Positions 7,967 through 19,130 are shown, numbered from the stretch's first letter. The stretch: DNA of 64,000 nucleotides from JALZKA01 sp963734015 (GCA_963734015.1 CAVTFG010000002.1:307703-371702), one strand, 5' to 3'. The notes: generated by a model not told the origin, from the sequence alone. Program-made: numbers and translations.

Positions 7967-8335
7967 TCAGAGCACCTCCGGAGCGAGCGAGACGATCTTC
8001 ATGAAGTTCTTGTCGCGCAGCTCGCGGGCGACCGGCCCGAAGATGCGGGTGCCTCGCGGGTTGTTCTGCGGATCGATCAGCACGGCCGCGTTCTCGTCGA
8101 ACGCGATGTAGGTGCCGTCGGTGCGGCCGAGCTGCTTGCGGGTCCGCACGACGACTGCCTCCACGACCTCGCCCTTGCGCACGCCGCCGTGCGGCGTCGC
8201 GGTCTTGACCGTGGCGGTGATGACGTCGCCCACTCCGGCGTAGCGCCGGTGCGATCCGCCCTTGACGCGGATGCAGAGGATCTCGCGGGCGCCCGAGTTG
8301 TCGGCGACCTTGAGCTTTGACTCCTGCTGGATCAC
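7967..8335 (-). CDS. rplN: 50S ribosomal protein L14
   Basis: 122-residue L14, a large-subunit protein forming bridge B8 with 16S rRNA. It starts MIQQESKLKVADNSGAREI and ends KNFMKIVSLAPEVL, a full-length match to the family pattern. It overlaps the rpsQ stop by four bases. Confidence 0.98.
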   Translation of the reverse strand: MIQQESKLKVADNSGAREILCIRVKGGSHRRYAGVGDVITATVKTATPHGGVRKGEVVEAVVVRTRKQLGRTDGTYIAFDENAAVLIDPQNNPRGTRIFGPVARELRDKNFMKIVSLAPEVL

Positions 8336-9066
8336 CTGGCCACCGGTGCCTTCTCGACGACCTCGACCAAACGCCAGCGCTTGGTGCGCGAGAGCGGCCG
8401 AGACTCGACCACGCGGACGACATCGCCCTCGGCGGCCTCGTTGCGCTCATCGTGCGCGTGCACGGTCGCTGACTGCCGAACGACCTTCTCGTAGCGCCGG
8501 TGCCGGCGCACGATGTCGACGCGGACGGTGATCGTCTTGTCGGCCTTGTCGGAGACGACCGTGCCGAACTGGACCTTCTTGGTGCCGGGCACACGCTCGG
8601 CCCGGGGTGTGCCCTGGCCGGGCTCGCCGCGCTTGCCGCGCTCCTGGCCGCGGCGGCGGCTGCGCTGGGCGGCCTTCCCGCTGCGGGTCTGGGCGCGCTC
8701 GGCGGCGCGCTCCTCGGCGCTGCGCGGCGGCTTGGCCTCGCCGGCGTGGATCGAGCGCTCGCGCTTACGAAGCTGCTTCGGCGACAGAGCCTCCTCCGGC
8801 TCCTCGTCGGCAGGAGCCTCGGCGGCGGGCGCCTCGGGCGCAGGGGCGTCCTCGGCGGGGGCTTCCTCCGCCGGGGCCTCCTCGGCCTCCGGAGCAGCCT
8901 CTTCCGCCGGGGCCTCCTCGGCCTCCGGAGCAGGCTCGTCCGCCGGAGCCTCCTCGGCCTCGGGCGCAGCCTCTTCGGCCGGCGTCTCCTCGACGGCCTC
9001 GGGCGTCTCCTCCGGGGCGTCGGCCTCGGGCGTCTCTTCGGTTGGGTTGTTCTCTTCCTCGGCCAT
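8332..9066 (-). CDS. rpsQ: 30S ribosomal protein S17 with a 158-residue N-terminal extension
   Basis: The C-terminal 86 residues (about 159-244) are a normal S17, the 16S rRNA-binding OB-fold protein: TKKVQFGTVVSDKADKTITV through KRWRLVEVVEK. Ahead of it lie about 92 residues made almost only of Glu, Ala and Pro, then about 60 residues of strongly basic sequence rich in Arg, Lys, Gln and Gly. Bacterial S17 is usually 80-110 residues, so this protein is more than twice the usual length. The extension is in frame from an ATG overlapping the end of rpmC, and no internal start with a clear Shine-Dalgarno was seen next to the core. Part of it is encoded by tandem 36-base repeats. Confidence 0.93.
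   Translation of the reverse strand: MAEEENNPTEETPEADAPEETPEAVEETPAEEAAPEAEEAPADEPAPEAEEAPAEEAAPEAEEAPAEEAPAEDAPAPEAPAAEAPADEEPEEALSPKQLRKRERSIHAGEAKPPRSAEERAAERAQTRSGKAAQRSRRRGQERGKRGEPGQGTPRAERVPGTKKVQFGTVVSDKADKTITVRVDIVRRHRRYEKVVRQSATVHAHDERNEAAEGDVVRVVESRPLSRTKRWRLVEVVEKAPVAR
8870..8977 (-). repeat. Three tandem 36-base repeats inside rpsQ
   Basis: Three consecutive 36-base units (8870, 8906, 8942) with few mismatches; each encodes a 12-residue Glu/Ala/Pro unit of the S17 extension. The repeat is in frame and most simply explained by slipped-strand expansion of the acidic tract. It is not a CRISPR: there are no spacers. Confidence 0.85.
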
Positions 9067-9284
9067 CAGCTCCGAGTCCTCAGTTCCTTGTCGATGTCGA
9101 TTCCGCGCTGGCGCGCGATCGTGAGCAGGCGAGCGAGGTCGCGCCGCGAGGCGCCGAGTCCGGCCGTGTTCTCCAGCTCGCCCGTCGCGTTGCGAAACCG
9201 CAGATTGAACGCTTCCTGGCGCGCGTTGCGAAGCGCCTCCACCAGGTCCTGGTCCGAGAGCGAATGTGCCTCCGATGCCTTCAT
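9066..9284 (-). CDS. rpmC: 50S ribosomal protein L29
   Basis: 72-residue L29, a helical hairpin at the exit tunnel that helps dock trigger factor and SRP. LSDQDLVEALRNARQEAFNL and the later RRDLARLLTIARQRG are characteristic. It shares one base with the rpsQ start and lies five bases after rplP. Confidence 0.96.
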   Translation of the reverse strand: MKASEAHSLSDQDLVEALRNARQEAFNLRFRNATGELENTAGLGASRRDLARLLTIARQRGIDIDKELRTRS

Positions 9285-9289
9285 TTCGA

Positions 9290-9706
9290 TCAGGACACCT
9301 CCTCCCGCTTCACGAACTTGGTCTTGATCGGCAGCTTGTGCCCTGCCAGCCGCATCGCGTCCTTCGCCAGGTCCTCAGGCACGCCTGAGAGCTCGAACAT
9401 CACGCGCCCGGGCTTGATCACCGCGACCCAGCCCTCGGGGTTGCCCTTGCCGGAGCCCATGCGGGTCTCCGCGGGCTTCTTCGTGAACGGCTTGTCCGGG
9501 AACACGTTGATCCAGACCTTGCCGCCGCGCTTGATCTTGCGCGTCATCGCGACACGAGCGGCCTCGATCTGGCGGTTGGTGATCCAGCCGCGCTCGATCG
9601 CCTTCAGCCCGTACTCGCCGAAGTTCATGTCCGATCCGCCCTTGGCGTTGCCACGGCGCTTGCCGCGCATCACCTTGCGGTACTTCACGCGCTTCGGGGA
9701 AAGCAC
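9290..9706 (-). CDS. rplP: 50S ribosomal protein L16
   Basis: 138-residue L16 at the A-site side of the large subunit. The family start LSPKRVKYRKVMRGKRRGNA is present and ITNRQIEAARVAMTRKIKRG is conserved, as is GSGKGNPEGWVAVIKPGRV. Length is normal. Its start touches the rpsC stop at 9706. Confidence 0.98.
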   Translation of the reverse strand: MLSPKRVKYRKVMRGKRRGNAKGGSDMNFGEYGLKAIERGWITNRQIEAARVAMTRKIKRGGKVWINVFPDKPFTKKPAETRMGSGKGNPEGWVAVIKPGRVMFELSGVPEDLAKDAMRLAGHKLPIKTKFVKREEVS

Positions 9707-10593
9707 TAGGTACCACCGCCAGTTGCTCTGCCTTCGGCCTGCGCACTTTCGGGCGCGGGCGCCGACGTGGCGGCAGGCTCAGCCGCTGGAACCGCGGCTT
9801 CGTCGCTGGTCCCGGCGGGTGCCTCCTTGGGAGCGGAAGGCGGAGGCTGCGGCGCAGGCGCGGACGCCGGCGGTGCCGGCTTGCGCTGCTGACGATCCCG
9901 GTCGCGGCGCCTGCGGTTGCGCGGGCGCAGCTCCTCCTCCGGCTCCTCGCCGCCGGCACGGTAACCCTCGGGCATGACCTCGCCCTTGTTGATCCAGCAC
10001 TTGACGCCGATCCGTCCCGTGGTGGTCCGGGCCTCGACGAAGCCGTAGTCGATGTCGGCACGCAGCGTGTGCAGCGGGACGCGCCCGTCCGAGTAGCCCT
10101 CGGTCCGCGCCATCTCGGCGCCGCCGAGGCGGCCGGAGACCTGGACCTTCACTCCCTTGGCGCCGGAGCGCATCGCGGAGGTGAGGGCGCGCTTCATCGC
10201 GCGGCGGAACGCCACCCGGTTCTGGAGCTGCTCGGCGATCGACTGGGCGACGAGCTTCGCGTCGAGCTCCGGGCGCTTGATCTCGCGGATGTTCACCTTC
10301 ACCGGCTTGGCCGTGAGCTTGTGCAGGTCCTTGCGCAGCGCGTCGACCTCGGAGCCGGACTTGCCGATCACGATGCCGGGGCGAGCCGTGTGGATGTCCA
10401 CGGTGATCTCGCCTCGCTGCTTCACGATCGTGATGTCCGAGAGGCCGGCATGCGCGAGCCGGTTCTCGATGTGGTCGCGGATCGCCAGGTCCTCGAGCAG
10501 GTAGTCGGCGAACTCGCGCTGGTTGAACCAGTTCGACTTCCAGTCGTGGATGTACCCGACGCGGAAGCCCTCGGGATGAACCTTCTGACCCAT
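9706..10593 (-). CDS. rpsC: 30S ribosomal protein S3 with Ala/Pro-rich tail
   Basis: 295-residue S3 of the small-subunit head and mRNA entry site. The N terminus (MGQKVHPEGFRVGYIHDWKS), KH-domain loop (GIVIGKSGSEVDALRKDL) and C-terminal RTTTGRIGVKCWINKGE are standard. The core ends near residue 213; the last 82 residues are a basic patch (RPRNRRRRDRDRQQRK) followed by Ala, Pro, Ser and Glu, longer than most S3 tails. Confidence 0.97.
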   Translation of the reverse strand: MGQKVHPEGFRVGYIHDWKSNWFNQREFADYLLEDLAIRDHIENRLAHAGLSDITIVKQRGEITVDIHTARPGIVIGKSGSEVDALRKDLHKLTAKPVKVNIREIKRPELDAKLVAQSIAEQLQNRVAFRRAMKRALTSAMRSGAKGVKVQVSGRLGGAEMARTEGYSDGRVPLHTLRADIDYGFVEARTTTGRIGVKCWINKGEVMPEGYRAGGEEPEEELRPRNRRRRDRDRQQRKPAPPASAPAPQPPPSAPKEAPAGTSDEAAVPAAEPAATSAPAPESAQAEGRATGGGT

Positions 10594-10964
10594 TAGAGAT
10601 CCTCCCCTGTTGGCTTAAGAGCGACGCTCACGTGACTCGTCTTACGCTCGATCCGGGTTGCGCGTCCGCGGGCGCGGGCGCGCCAGCGCTTGAGGGTCGG
10701 GCCCTCGTCCACGCGGATCTCGGTGATCTCCATCTCGTCGGCGACCAGCTCGTGGTTGTTCTCGGCGTTGGCCGCGGCGGACGCGATCAGCTTGCTGATG
10801 TCCACGGCCGCGCCGCGCGGCGAGAAGGCCAGGAGCTCCTGGGCCTCGAGCACGGGCATGCCGCGCACCTGGTCGGCGACCAGCCGCGCCTTGCGTGGGG
10901 CGACGCGCAGGTAGCGCGCGGTCGCGCGCACCGTCGGCGTCTCGCTACTGCCCGCGTCAGCCAC
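10593..10964 (-). CDS. rplV: 50S ribosomal protein L22
   Basis: 123-residue L22, whose hairpin lines the exit tunnel. The GTG at 10964 shares a base with the rpsS TAG and gives VADAGSSETPTVRATARYLR, then the family's APRKARLVADQVRG. The tunnel hairpin region KRWRARARGRATRIERKTSH is intact. The frame is open further upstream, but that part overlaps rpsS and is not L22-like. Confidence 0.96.
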   Translation of the reverse strand: MADAGSSETPTVRATARYLRVAPRKARLVADQVRGMPVLEAQELLAFSPRGAAVDISKLIASAAANAENNHELVADEMEITEIRVDEGPTLKRWRARARGRATRIERKTSHVSVALKPTGEDL

Positions 10965-11239
10965 TATGCGCGCTCCTTCCTCTCGCCCGAGTGGCCACGG
11001 AAGGTGCGGGTCGGCGCGAACTCGCCGAGCTTGTGCCCGACCATCGATTCGCTGACGAACACCGGCACGTGCTTGCGGCCGTCGTGGACGGCGATGGTGT
11101 GCCCCACCATCTCGGGGAAGACCGTGGACGTCCGCGACCAGGTCTTGATCATCTGCTTCTGGTTGGCCTCGTTCATCGCGTTGATCCGCGCCAGCAGGCG
11201 CTCCTCGACGAACGGCCCCTTCTTGGTTGATCGACCCAT
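10964..11239 (-). CDS. rpsS: 30S ribosomal protein S19
   Basis: 91-residue S19 of the small-subunit head, partner of S13. MGRSTKKGPFVEERLLARIN and KTWSRTSTVFPEMVGHTIAV are canonical, and the C terminus KLGEFAPTRTFRGH is complete. It lies nine bases after rplB. Confidence 0.98.
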   Translation of the reverse strand: MGRSTKKGPFVEERLLARINAMNEANQKQMIKTWSRTSTVFPEMVGHTIAVHDGRKHVPVFVSESMVGHKLGEFAPTRTFRGHSGERKERA

Positions 11240-11248
11240 GTGAAGTCC

Positions 11249-12091
11249 TTACCTCTTCTTCTTCCCGCGCCGCCGGCCGCGCACGATCAGGGCGTTGGAC
11301 GGCTTGCCCTTCTTCCGGGTGCGATAGCCGAGGGTCGGCTTGCCCCACGGGGTGCGGGGATGGCCGCCCGGCGTCTTGTGGGCCTCGCCGCCGCCGTGCG
11401 GGTGGTCCACGGGGTTCATCGCGACGCCACGGGTCTGCGGGCGCTTGCCCTTGTGGCGATTCCGGCCGGCCTTGCCGACGGTGACGTTCTGGTGCTCGGA
11501 GTTCGAGAGCGTGCCAATCGTCGCCCGGCAGTCGGCGCGAACCATCCGCATCTCGGACGAGGGCAGGCGCAGCGTGACCATCGGGCCCTCCTTCGCGACC
11601 ACCTGGATCGCGGTCCCGGCGGAGCGGCCGATGCGGCCGCCCTGACCCGGGATCAGCTCCACGCTGTGGACGATCGTTCCGGTCGGGATCGCGCGCAGCG
11701 GCAGCGCGTTCCCGGGTCGGATGTCCGCGCGCTCGCCGGACTCGACGCTGGCCCCCACCCGCAGGCCCTGCGGGGCGAGGATGTAGCTCTTGCGACCGTC
11801 CGCGTAGTGCAGCAGCGCGATGTACGTGGTCCGGTTCGGGTCGTACTCGATCGTCGCGACCTTCGCCGGCACGCCGTCGGTGGTGCGCCTGAAGTCGATC
11901 TGGCGGTACCGCCGCTTGGCGCCGCCGCCGCGGTGACGCGACGTAATGCGGCCCTTCGAATTGCGGCCGCCGCTCGAGCTCTTGCCCTTCGTCAGCGGCT
12001 TGTGCGGGCGCGACTTGGTCACGTCCTCGCGCTGCTGGTACGTCGCGAAGCGGCGCCCGGGGCTCGTGGGCTTTGTCTTGCGCATGGCCAT
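11249..12091 (-). CDS. rplB: 50S ribosomal protein L2
   Basis: 280-residue L2, a conserved protein near the peptidyl-transferase centre. It begins MRKTKPTSPGRRFATYQQRE, and the C-terminal NPVDHPHGGGEAH contains the conserved histidine of the L2 signature. The ATG has AAGGG eight bases upstream. A 58-base spacer before it holds a 17-codon reading frame ending in TAATG. Confidence 0.98.
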   Translation of the reverse strand: MAMRKTKPTSPGRRFATYQQREDVTKSRPHKPLTKGKSSSGGRNSKGRITSRHRGGGAKRRYRQIDFRRTTDGVPAKVATIEYDPNRTTYIALLHYADGRKSYILAPQGLRVGASVESGERADIRPGNALPLRAIPTGTIVHSVELIPGQGGRIGRSAGTAIQVVAKEGPMVTLRLPSSEMRMVRADCRATIGTLSNSEHQNVTVGKAGRNRHKGKRPQTRGVAMNPVDHPHGGGEAHKTPGGHPRTPWGKPTLGYRTRKKGKPSNALIVRGRRRGKKKR

Positions 12092-12149
12092 TAGATTTCC
12101 CTTACCAGGGTGGCCAAGTTTGTTTCGCGCCTAGCGTCGCTCATCAAAA

Positions 12150-12446
12150 TCACTCGGCCACCGCCGCGCCTTCGAACAGCTCGATGCGGTCGCCGGGCGC
12201 GAGCTCGACGATCGCCTTCTTCCAGGAACGGGTCTTCCCGCTGTGCAGGCCGCGGCGCTTCGGCTTCGAGCGCACCTTGGCGGTCCGGACCTCGACGACG
12301 CCGACTTCGAAGATCTCCTCGATCGCGAGCGCGATCTGGGTCTTGTGCGCGCGGTCGTCGACCCGGAACGTGTACTTGCCGTCCGCCATCAGCGCGTAGC
12401 TCTTCTCGGAGACGACCGGCTCCAGGATGACGCTTCGGGCGTCCAC
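12150..12446 (-). CDS. rplW: 50S ribosomal protein L23
   Basis: 98-residue L23 at the tunnel exit, the docking site for trigger factor and SRP. ILEPVVSEKSYALMADGKYT and the basic loop KVRSKPKRRGLHSGKTRSWK are family features. The GTG start overlaps the rplD stop as TAGTG. Confidence 0.97.
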   Translation of the reverse strand: MDARSVILEPVVSEKSYALMADGKYTFRVDDRAHKTQIALAIEEIFEVGVVEVRTAKVRSKPKRRGLHSGKTRSWKKAIVELAPGDRIELFEGAAVAE

Positions 12447-13084
12447 TACTCCTCACCCCGCTTCACGTCGCCGGCCCGGGCCTCGAGCACGGGCAGCGCC
12501 GCCTGCGAGACGATCAGCGAGCGGTGGCCGATCACGTCGGCGACGCCCGCGGCGGTCGCCGGCAGCACCGTGACCTTGGGGATGTTGCGGAAGCTCTTCA
12601 TGGCGGCCTCCTCCTCGGCATCGAGCACGACCAGCACCGGCAGGGCGCCGCCCCACTTGGCGAGAGCCTCGCTGGCCTGCTTGGTCGCCGGCTCGGAGTA
12701 GGCGGACCCGTCGAGCACGGCGATGGTGTTGCGGTCGGCGTGCACGGACAGGGCCGCCCGCAGCGCCTTGCGGCGCGCCTTGCGGTTGACCTTGAGCGTG
12801 TAGCCGCGGGGCTTCGGGCCGAACGCGGCGCCTCCGCCTCTGCGGTGCGGCACGCCGAGCGCGCCGACGCGGGCGCGGCCGGTGCCCTTCTGGCGCCAGG
12901 CCTTGGCGGTGGTCATCGAGACCTCGCCCCGCCCCAGCGTCGAGGCGGTGCCGCGGCGGCGGGCGTTAGCCTCGGCGCGCGCGGTGTCGTGGACGAGGGA
13001 CTCGTGGAAGCTCTCGGTGAACAGCGCCTCGGGCAGGTCCGACTTGGCCTGCTTGCCGAGGGTCGGTGCCTTGGGACTAGCCAT
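12446..13084 (-). CDS. rplD: 50S ribosomal protein L4
   Basis: 212-residue L4; its long loop reaches the exit tunnel and in some bacteria it regulates the S10 operon. The loop GRGEVSMTTAKAWRQKGTGR and GVPHRRGGGAAFGPKPRGYT is diagnostic. The start overlaps the rplC end by eight bases. No L4-type regulatory hairpin was recognised in the rpsJ leader. Confidence 0.97.
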   Translation of the reverse strand: MASPKAPTLGKQAKSDLPEALFTESFHESLVHDTARAEANARRRGTASTLGRGEVSMTTAKAWRQKGTGRARVGALGVPHRRGGGAAFGPKPRGYTLKVNRKARRKALRAALSVHADRNTIAVLDGSAYSEPATKQASEALAKWGGALPVLVVLDAEEEAAMKSFRNIPKVTVLPATAAGVADVIGHRSLIVSQAALPVLEARAGDVKRGEE

Positions 13085-13706
13085 CGGTCCGCACCTCGAT
13101 CGTGCCGTTCTTGGGGCCGGGAACGGAGCCCCGCAGCATCAGCAGGTGGCGCTCCGAGTCGATCTCGACGACCTCGAGCTGGCGCTGGGTGATGCGCTTG
13201 CCGCCCATGCGGCCCGGCATGCGAACGCCCTTGAACACGCGGGCGGGGTCGGCGCTGGCGCCGATCGAGCCGGGCGCGCGGACGTTGTGCGAGCCGTGCG
13301 AGACGGGCCCACGGCTGAAGCCATGGCGCTTGATCGTGCCCTGGAAGCCCTTGCCGACTCCGACGCCGGTGACCTTCACCCGCTGGCCGGGCTCGAACTG
13401 CTCGACCGTTGCGGAATCGCCGACCTTCGGGCCCTCGTCGGACCCCAGGTCCTCGTCGCGGAACTCCACCAGGGTGCGCATCGGGCCGGCGTCCGCCTTC
13501 TTCAGGTGGCCCAGCTCGGCCTTGGTGAGCTTGCGCTCGGCGACCTCGTCGAAGGCCAGCTGCACGGCGGCGTAGCCGTCCCGCTCGGAGTTCCGAACCG
13601 CGGTGACCGGGCAGGGGCCGGCCTGGATGACGGTCACGGGCACTCGCGTCCCGTCCTCCTGGAAGAGCTGGGTCATCCCGACCTTCTTGCCGATGATCGC
13701 CGCCAT
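13077..13706 (-). CDS. rplC: 50S ribosomal protein L3
   Basis: 209-residue L3, an early assembly protein near the peptidyl-transferase centre. It starts MAAIIGKKVGMTQLFQEDGT and contains GFQGTIKRHGFSRGPVSHGS. The ATG at 13706 is preferred over an in-frame GTG at 13721 because it gives the family N terminus and has suitable spacing from an upstream GAG; the GTG would leave no room for a ribosome-binding site. Confidence 0.96.
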   Translation of the reverse strand: MAAIIGKKVGMTQLFQEDGTRVPVTVIQAGPCPVTAVRNSERDGYAAVQLAFDEVAERKLTKAELGHLKKADAGPMRTLVEFRDEDLGSDEGPKVGDSATVEQFEPGQRVKVTGVGVGKGFQGTIKRHGFSRGPVSHGSHNVRAPGSIGASADPARVFKGVRMPGRMGGKRITQRQLEVVEIDSERHLLMLRGSVPGPKNGTIEVRTDG

Positions 13707-13723
13707 GGCCGTCTCAATCACCC

Positions 13724-14047
13724 TCAGCCCAGCTTGATCTCGATGTCGACGCCGGCGGGCAGCGCGTCGAGGCGCTGCAGCGAATCGATCGTCTTCGGGG
13801 TCGGCTGGTGGATGTCGATCAGGCGCTTATGGGTGCGGATCTCGAAGTGCTCGCGCGAGTCCTTGTCCTTGAACGGCGAGCGGATCACGCAGTAGACGTT
13901 CTTGTCCGTGGGCAGCGGGACGGGACCGGCGACGGTCGCCCCGGTGCGCTCGGCCGTGTCCACGATCTCGCGCGACGCGCGGTCGATCGCGTCGTGGTCA
14001 TAGGCCTTGAGCCTGATTCGGATCTTGTTGGTGGCGAGCGTCGCCAT
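13724..14047 (-). CDS. rpsJ: 30S ribosomal protein S10
   Basis: 107-residue S10 of the small-subunit head, also NusE, the NusB partner in antitermination. IRIRLKAYDHDAIDRASREI and GPVPLPTDKNVYCVIRSPFK are standard. It heads the rpsJ-map series; GAGAAGG lies just upstream of its ATG, and the tuf terminator lies beyond its leader, so a promoter is expected within 14048-14155. I could not assign one with confidence. Confidence 0.97.
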   Translation of the reverse strand: MATLATNKIRIRLKAYDHDAIDRASREIVDTAERTGATVAGPVPLPTDKNVYCVIRSPFKDKDSREHFEIRTHKRLIDIHQPTPKTIDSLQRLDALPAGVDIEIKLG

Positions 14048-14155
14048 TGCCTTCTCTTGGTTTCTCGTCTTTCCGCGTAATCGGGGCGCCGCTCGCGGGG
14101 AGCGCCGCCCCAGATTGTTGGCCTTATGTTCTTACGCGCGACCCCGTTGGCCGCG

Positions 14156-14181
14156 AAAAAGGGACCGGCCTGGCCGGTCCC
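14156..14181 (-). terminator. Rho-independent terminator after tuf
   Basis: Minus-strand inverted repeat GGGACCGGCC / GGCCGGTCCC around a single central base (effective loop about five), followed by five T residues. It lies 12 bases beyond the tuf stop and separates the elongation-factor unit from the rpsJ operon. Confidence 0.9.
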
Positions 14182-14192
14182 TGTTACGGGTG

Positions 14193-15377
<1,185 letters not shown>

Positions 15378-15501
15378 CTCGTTCCTTCTCCGTTTCTCTC
15401 AGGTCTTGATCTTCTAAGTCCGTCTGCTGGTCGTTCTACCTTACGCGGGCGTGGCTCATCGCCCGTGGCGCCACCGTGGGCGCCTGCGGGCGAACCCGGG
15501 A

Positions 15502-15507
15502 AATATA
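15502..15507 (-). promoter_or_regulatory. Possible -10 element upstream of tuf
   Basis: The fusA-tuf spacer contains GCTATATTT on the minus strand, giving a TATATT hexamer (five of six to the sigma-70 consensus). No convincing -35 was found at the right distance. The same GCTATATTT occurs upstream of rpmG, and related sequences precede fusA and rplJ, which is the main reason for listing it. Confidence 0.3.
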
Positions 15508-15521
15508 GCTAGGCGCCTTCG

Positions 15522-17630
<2,109 letters not shown>

Positions 17631-17693
17631 GGTTGCGTAGAGTGTGGTCCGAGGAGAGAGGTCAAGTTTGCCGCAGGGCCGGTTCGAGAGCAC

Positions 17694-17712
17694 AAAAAAA
17701 GCCCTTTCGGGC
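17694..17712 (-). terminator. Terminator-like hairpin in the fusA leader
   Basis: Minus-strand GCCC-GAAA-GGGC hairpin (four GC pairs, possibly two more G-U pairs) followed by seven T residues, 63 bases before the fusA ATG. It lies downstream of the putative fusA promoter, so it could be an attenuator; alternatively it stops read-through from rpsL-rpsG. The stem is short, so strength is uncertain. Confidence 0.5.
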
Positions 17713-17732
17713 CGGGCCGCGAGCGACGGCTG

Positions 17733-17760
17733 ACTATAGCAGAGGCATGAAGCCCGCCAA
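17733..17760 (-). promoter_or_regulatory. Putative fusA promoter
   Basis: On the minus strand TTGGCG (17755-17760), 16 bases, then TATAGT (17733-17738), preceded by TGC so that it also fits an extended -10. The predicted start is near 17726, about 95 bases before the fusA ATG. A separate promoter is expected because rpsG and fusA are split by opposite-strand genes. Confidence 0.5.
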
Positions 17761-17769
17761 AAGCGCCAG

Positions 17770-18564
17770 ATGCGGCTGAGAAAGCCGCGTTCCAAGCCTT
17801 CCCGACGGGCGGATTCGGGTAGGCCGGCGCCCCTTGCCGGGACTGCTCGCGGGGTCGCCGGGGAGCTGCTCGCGATCGTCCGCGAGATGCTGCGGATCCC
17901 CGCCGGGTTGTACATGCGGGCGGCCGAGATCGCCGGCGCGGCGACCCTGGCGGCGTGGCGCTTCGTCTGGCCGCTGCTGAAGGCGCTGTGGCGGCAGGCG
18001 GTCCGCCTCTTCCGCTTCGCGGAGCGCGAGGTGACGCCGCTACGCGCCGCGCTCACCGTGGCGGCGGTGACCGCCCTGGCCCTGGCCCTTTCGCAGTTCG
18101 CCGACTACCGCAGCGTCGCGATCGGGACCACGGACTACGTCGGGATCGACCAGGTAGCCCCCGCCCCCGAGGTGGAGGGCGAGACCAAGAGCGCCGGGAG
18201 CGCCCACGCCTGGCTCGGCCTGCCGCTCGCACTCGCCGCGCTGGTCGTCGTGGCGGCCTGCTCGCGAGGCAACCACAGGACGGCGTGGCTGCTGGCGCCG
18301 ATCGGCCTGTTCACGATCGCGATCAGCCTGATCGTCGATGCGCCGAAGGGGCTCGACGAGGGCGCGACGGCGGTGGCATACCAGGGGGCCGAGGCCAGCC
18401 TCCTCGGTGGTTTCTGGGTGCAGCTCGCCTGCGGCGTCCTGCTGGTCGCCCTGGCGCCGCTGATCGCCGGACTGATGCGGGGTGGCGAGGACAGCGGTGC
18501 GTCCGCGAGCCTGCGCCGTCGCCTGCCGTTTGGGCGTGTGCGGACCGGGGAGGCCGGCGGATGA
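17770..18564 (+). CDS. Hypothetical membrane protein (first of an adjacent homologous pair)
   Basis: 264-residue protein of unknown function. A basic N terminus (RLRKPRSKPSRR) and amphipathic stretch lead to about four hydrophobic segments (near residues 92-110, 146-164, 174-190 and 210-232) with short loops. The second half resembles the next gene: an Ile/Val-Asp-Ala/Leu-Pro motif after the third segment, an Ala-rich link, then a GFW before the fourth. It overlaps that gene as ATGA. The pair is antiparallel to rpsG and fusA. The ATG at 17770 is the first usable one; an ATG at 17746 in another frame stops at once. Confidence 0.8.
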   Translation: MRLRKPRSKPSRRADSGRPAPLAGTARGVAGELLAIVREMLRIPAGLYMRAAEIAGAATLAAWRFVWPLLKALWRQAVRLFRFAEREVTPLRAALTVAAVTALALALSQFADYRSVAIGTTDYVGIDQVAPAPEVEGETKSAGSAHAWLGLPLALAALVVVAACSRGNHRTAWLLAPIGLFTIAISLIVDAPKGLDEGATAVAYQGAEASLLGGFWVQLACGVLLVALAPLIAGLMRGGEDSGASASLRRRLPFGRVRTGEAGG

Positions 18565-19124
18565 GGGAACGCGCCGGACGCGCCGAGCGACTCCTGCCGT
18601 GGGCCTGCTTCGCGGCCGCCACCATCCTGTTCGCATCGCAGCTGATGACGATGTTCGAGTTCACGCCCCCGGGCGCCGAGCCGCTGGCGGAGAGGAGCGT
18701 GATCGACCACCACGGCCCCGCGCTCCTGATCATTGCGGCGTTCGCGGCGATCGCCACGGCGTTCGCGGTTTGGGCCGGGTCGAAGCCGGCCGCGATCGCC
18801 GTCGCGGCGATGGGCGGCCTCGCCCTCCTGATCTTCCTCCTGATCGACCTGCCGGATGCGGGTCAGGTCGGCACGCTCGACTCCGCCCAGCAATCGTTCA
18901 TCGACGCCGAGGCGATCCCGCAGGAAGGGTTCTGGCTCGAGATGCTGGGCGCCCTCGCCCTGGCCTTCACCGGCGCGGCGCTCGCGACGATGTCATCGGA
19001 ACAGCTCGCCTCCCTGCGCCCGGGCGCGAAACACGACGAGCCGGAGCCGAAGATCTCCCTCGCAAGCCCTTCGGAGAAGCCCGCTGATGAGGGCTCTGAG
19101 GCTGCGAAAAGCGAGTCTGGCTAG
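18561..19124 (+). CDS. Hypothetical membrane protein (second of an adjacent homologous pair)
   Basis: 187-residue protein with about four membrane segments (near residues 12-28, 52-70, 76-94 and 124-144) and a soluble charged tail rich in Glu, Lys and Ser. The LLIFLLIDLP and later EGFWLEMLG motifs match the corresponding places in the preceding protein, so the two are probably ancient duplicates. Its start overlaps the preceding stop by four bases (ATGA), implying coupled translation. It converges on rpsG with only six bases between stop codons and no visible terminator. Function unknown. Confidence 0.8.
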   Translation: MRERAGRAERLLPWACFAAATILFASQLMTMFEFTPPGAEPLAERSVIDHHGPALLIIAAFAAIATAFAVWAGSKPAAIAVAAMGGLALLIFLLIDLPDAGQVGTLDSAQQSFIDAEAIPQEGFWLEMLGALALAFTGAALATMSSEQLASLRPGAKHDEPEPKISLASPSEKPADEGSEAAKSESG

Positions 19125-19130
19125 GCCGTC

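Noticed and set aside
8830..9000. Short tandem repeats considered as CRISPR or tandem regulatory repeats
   Set aside because: Units are contiguous, in frame and code for a Glu/Ala/Pro tract of S17.
17631..18056. Longer EF-G with about 140 extra N-terminal residues
   Set aside because: The extension reads through the fusA leader hairpin and the opposite-strand membrane protein and is not EF-G-like.
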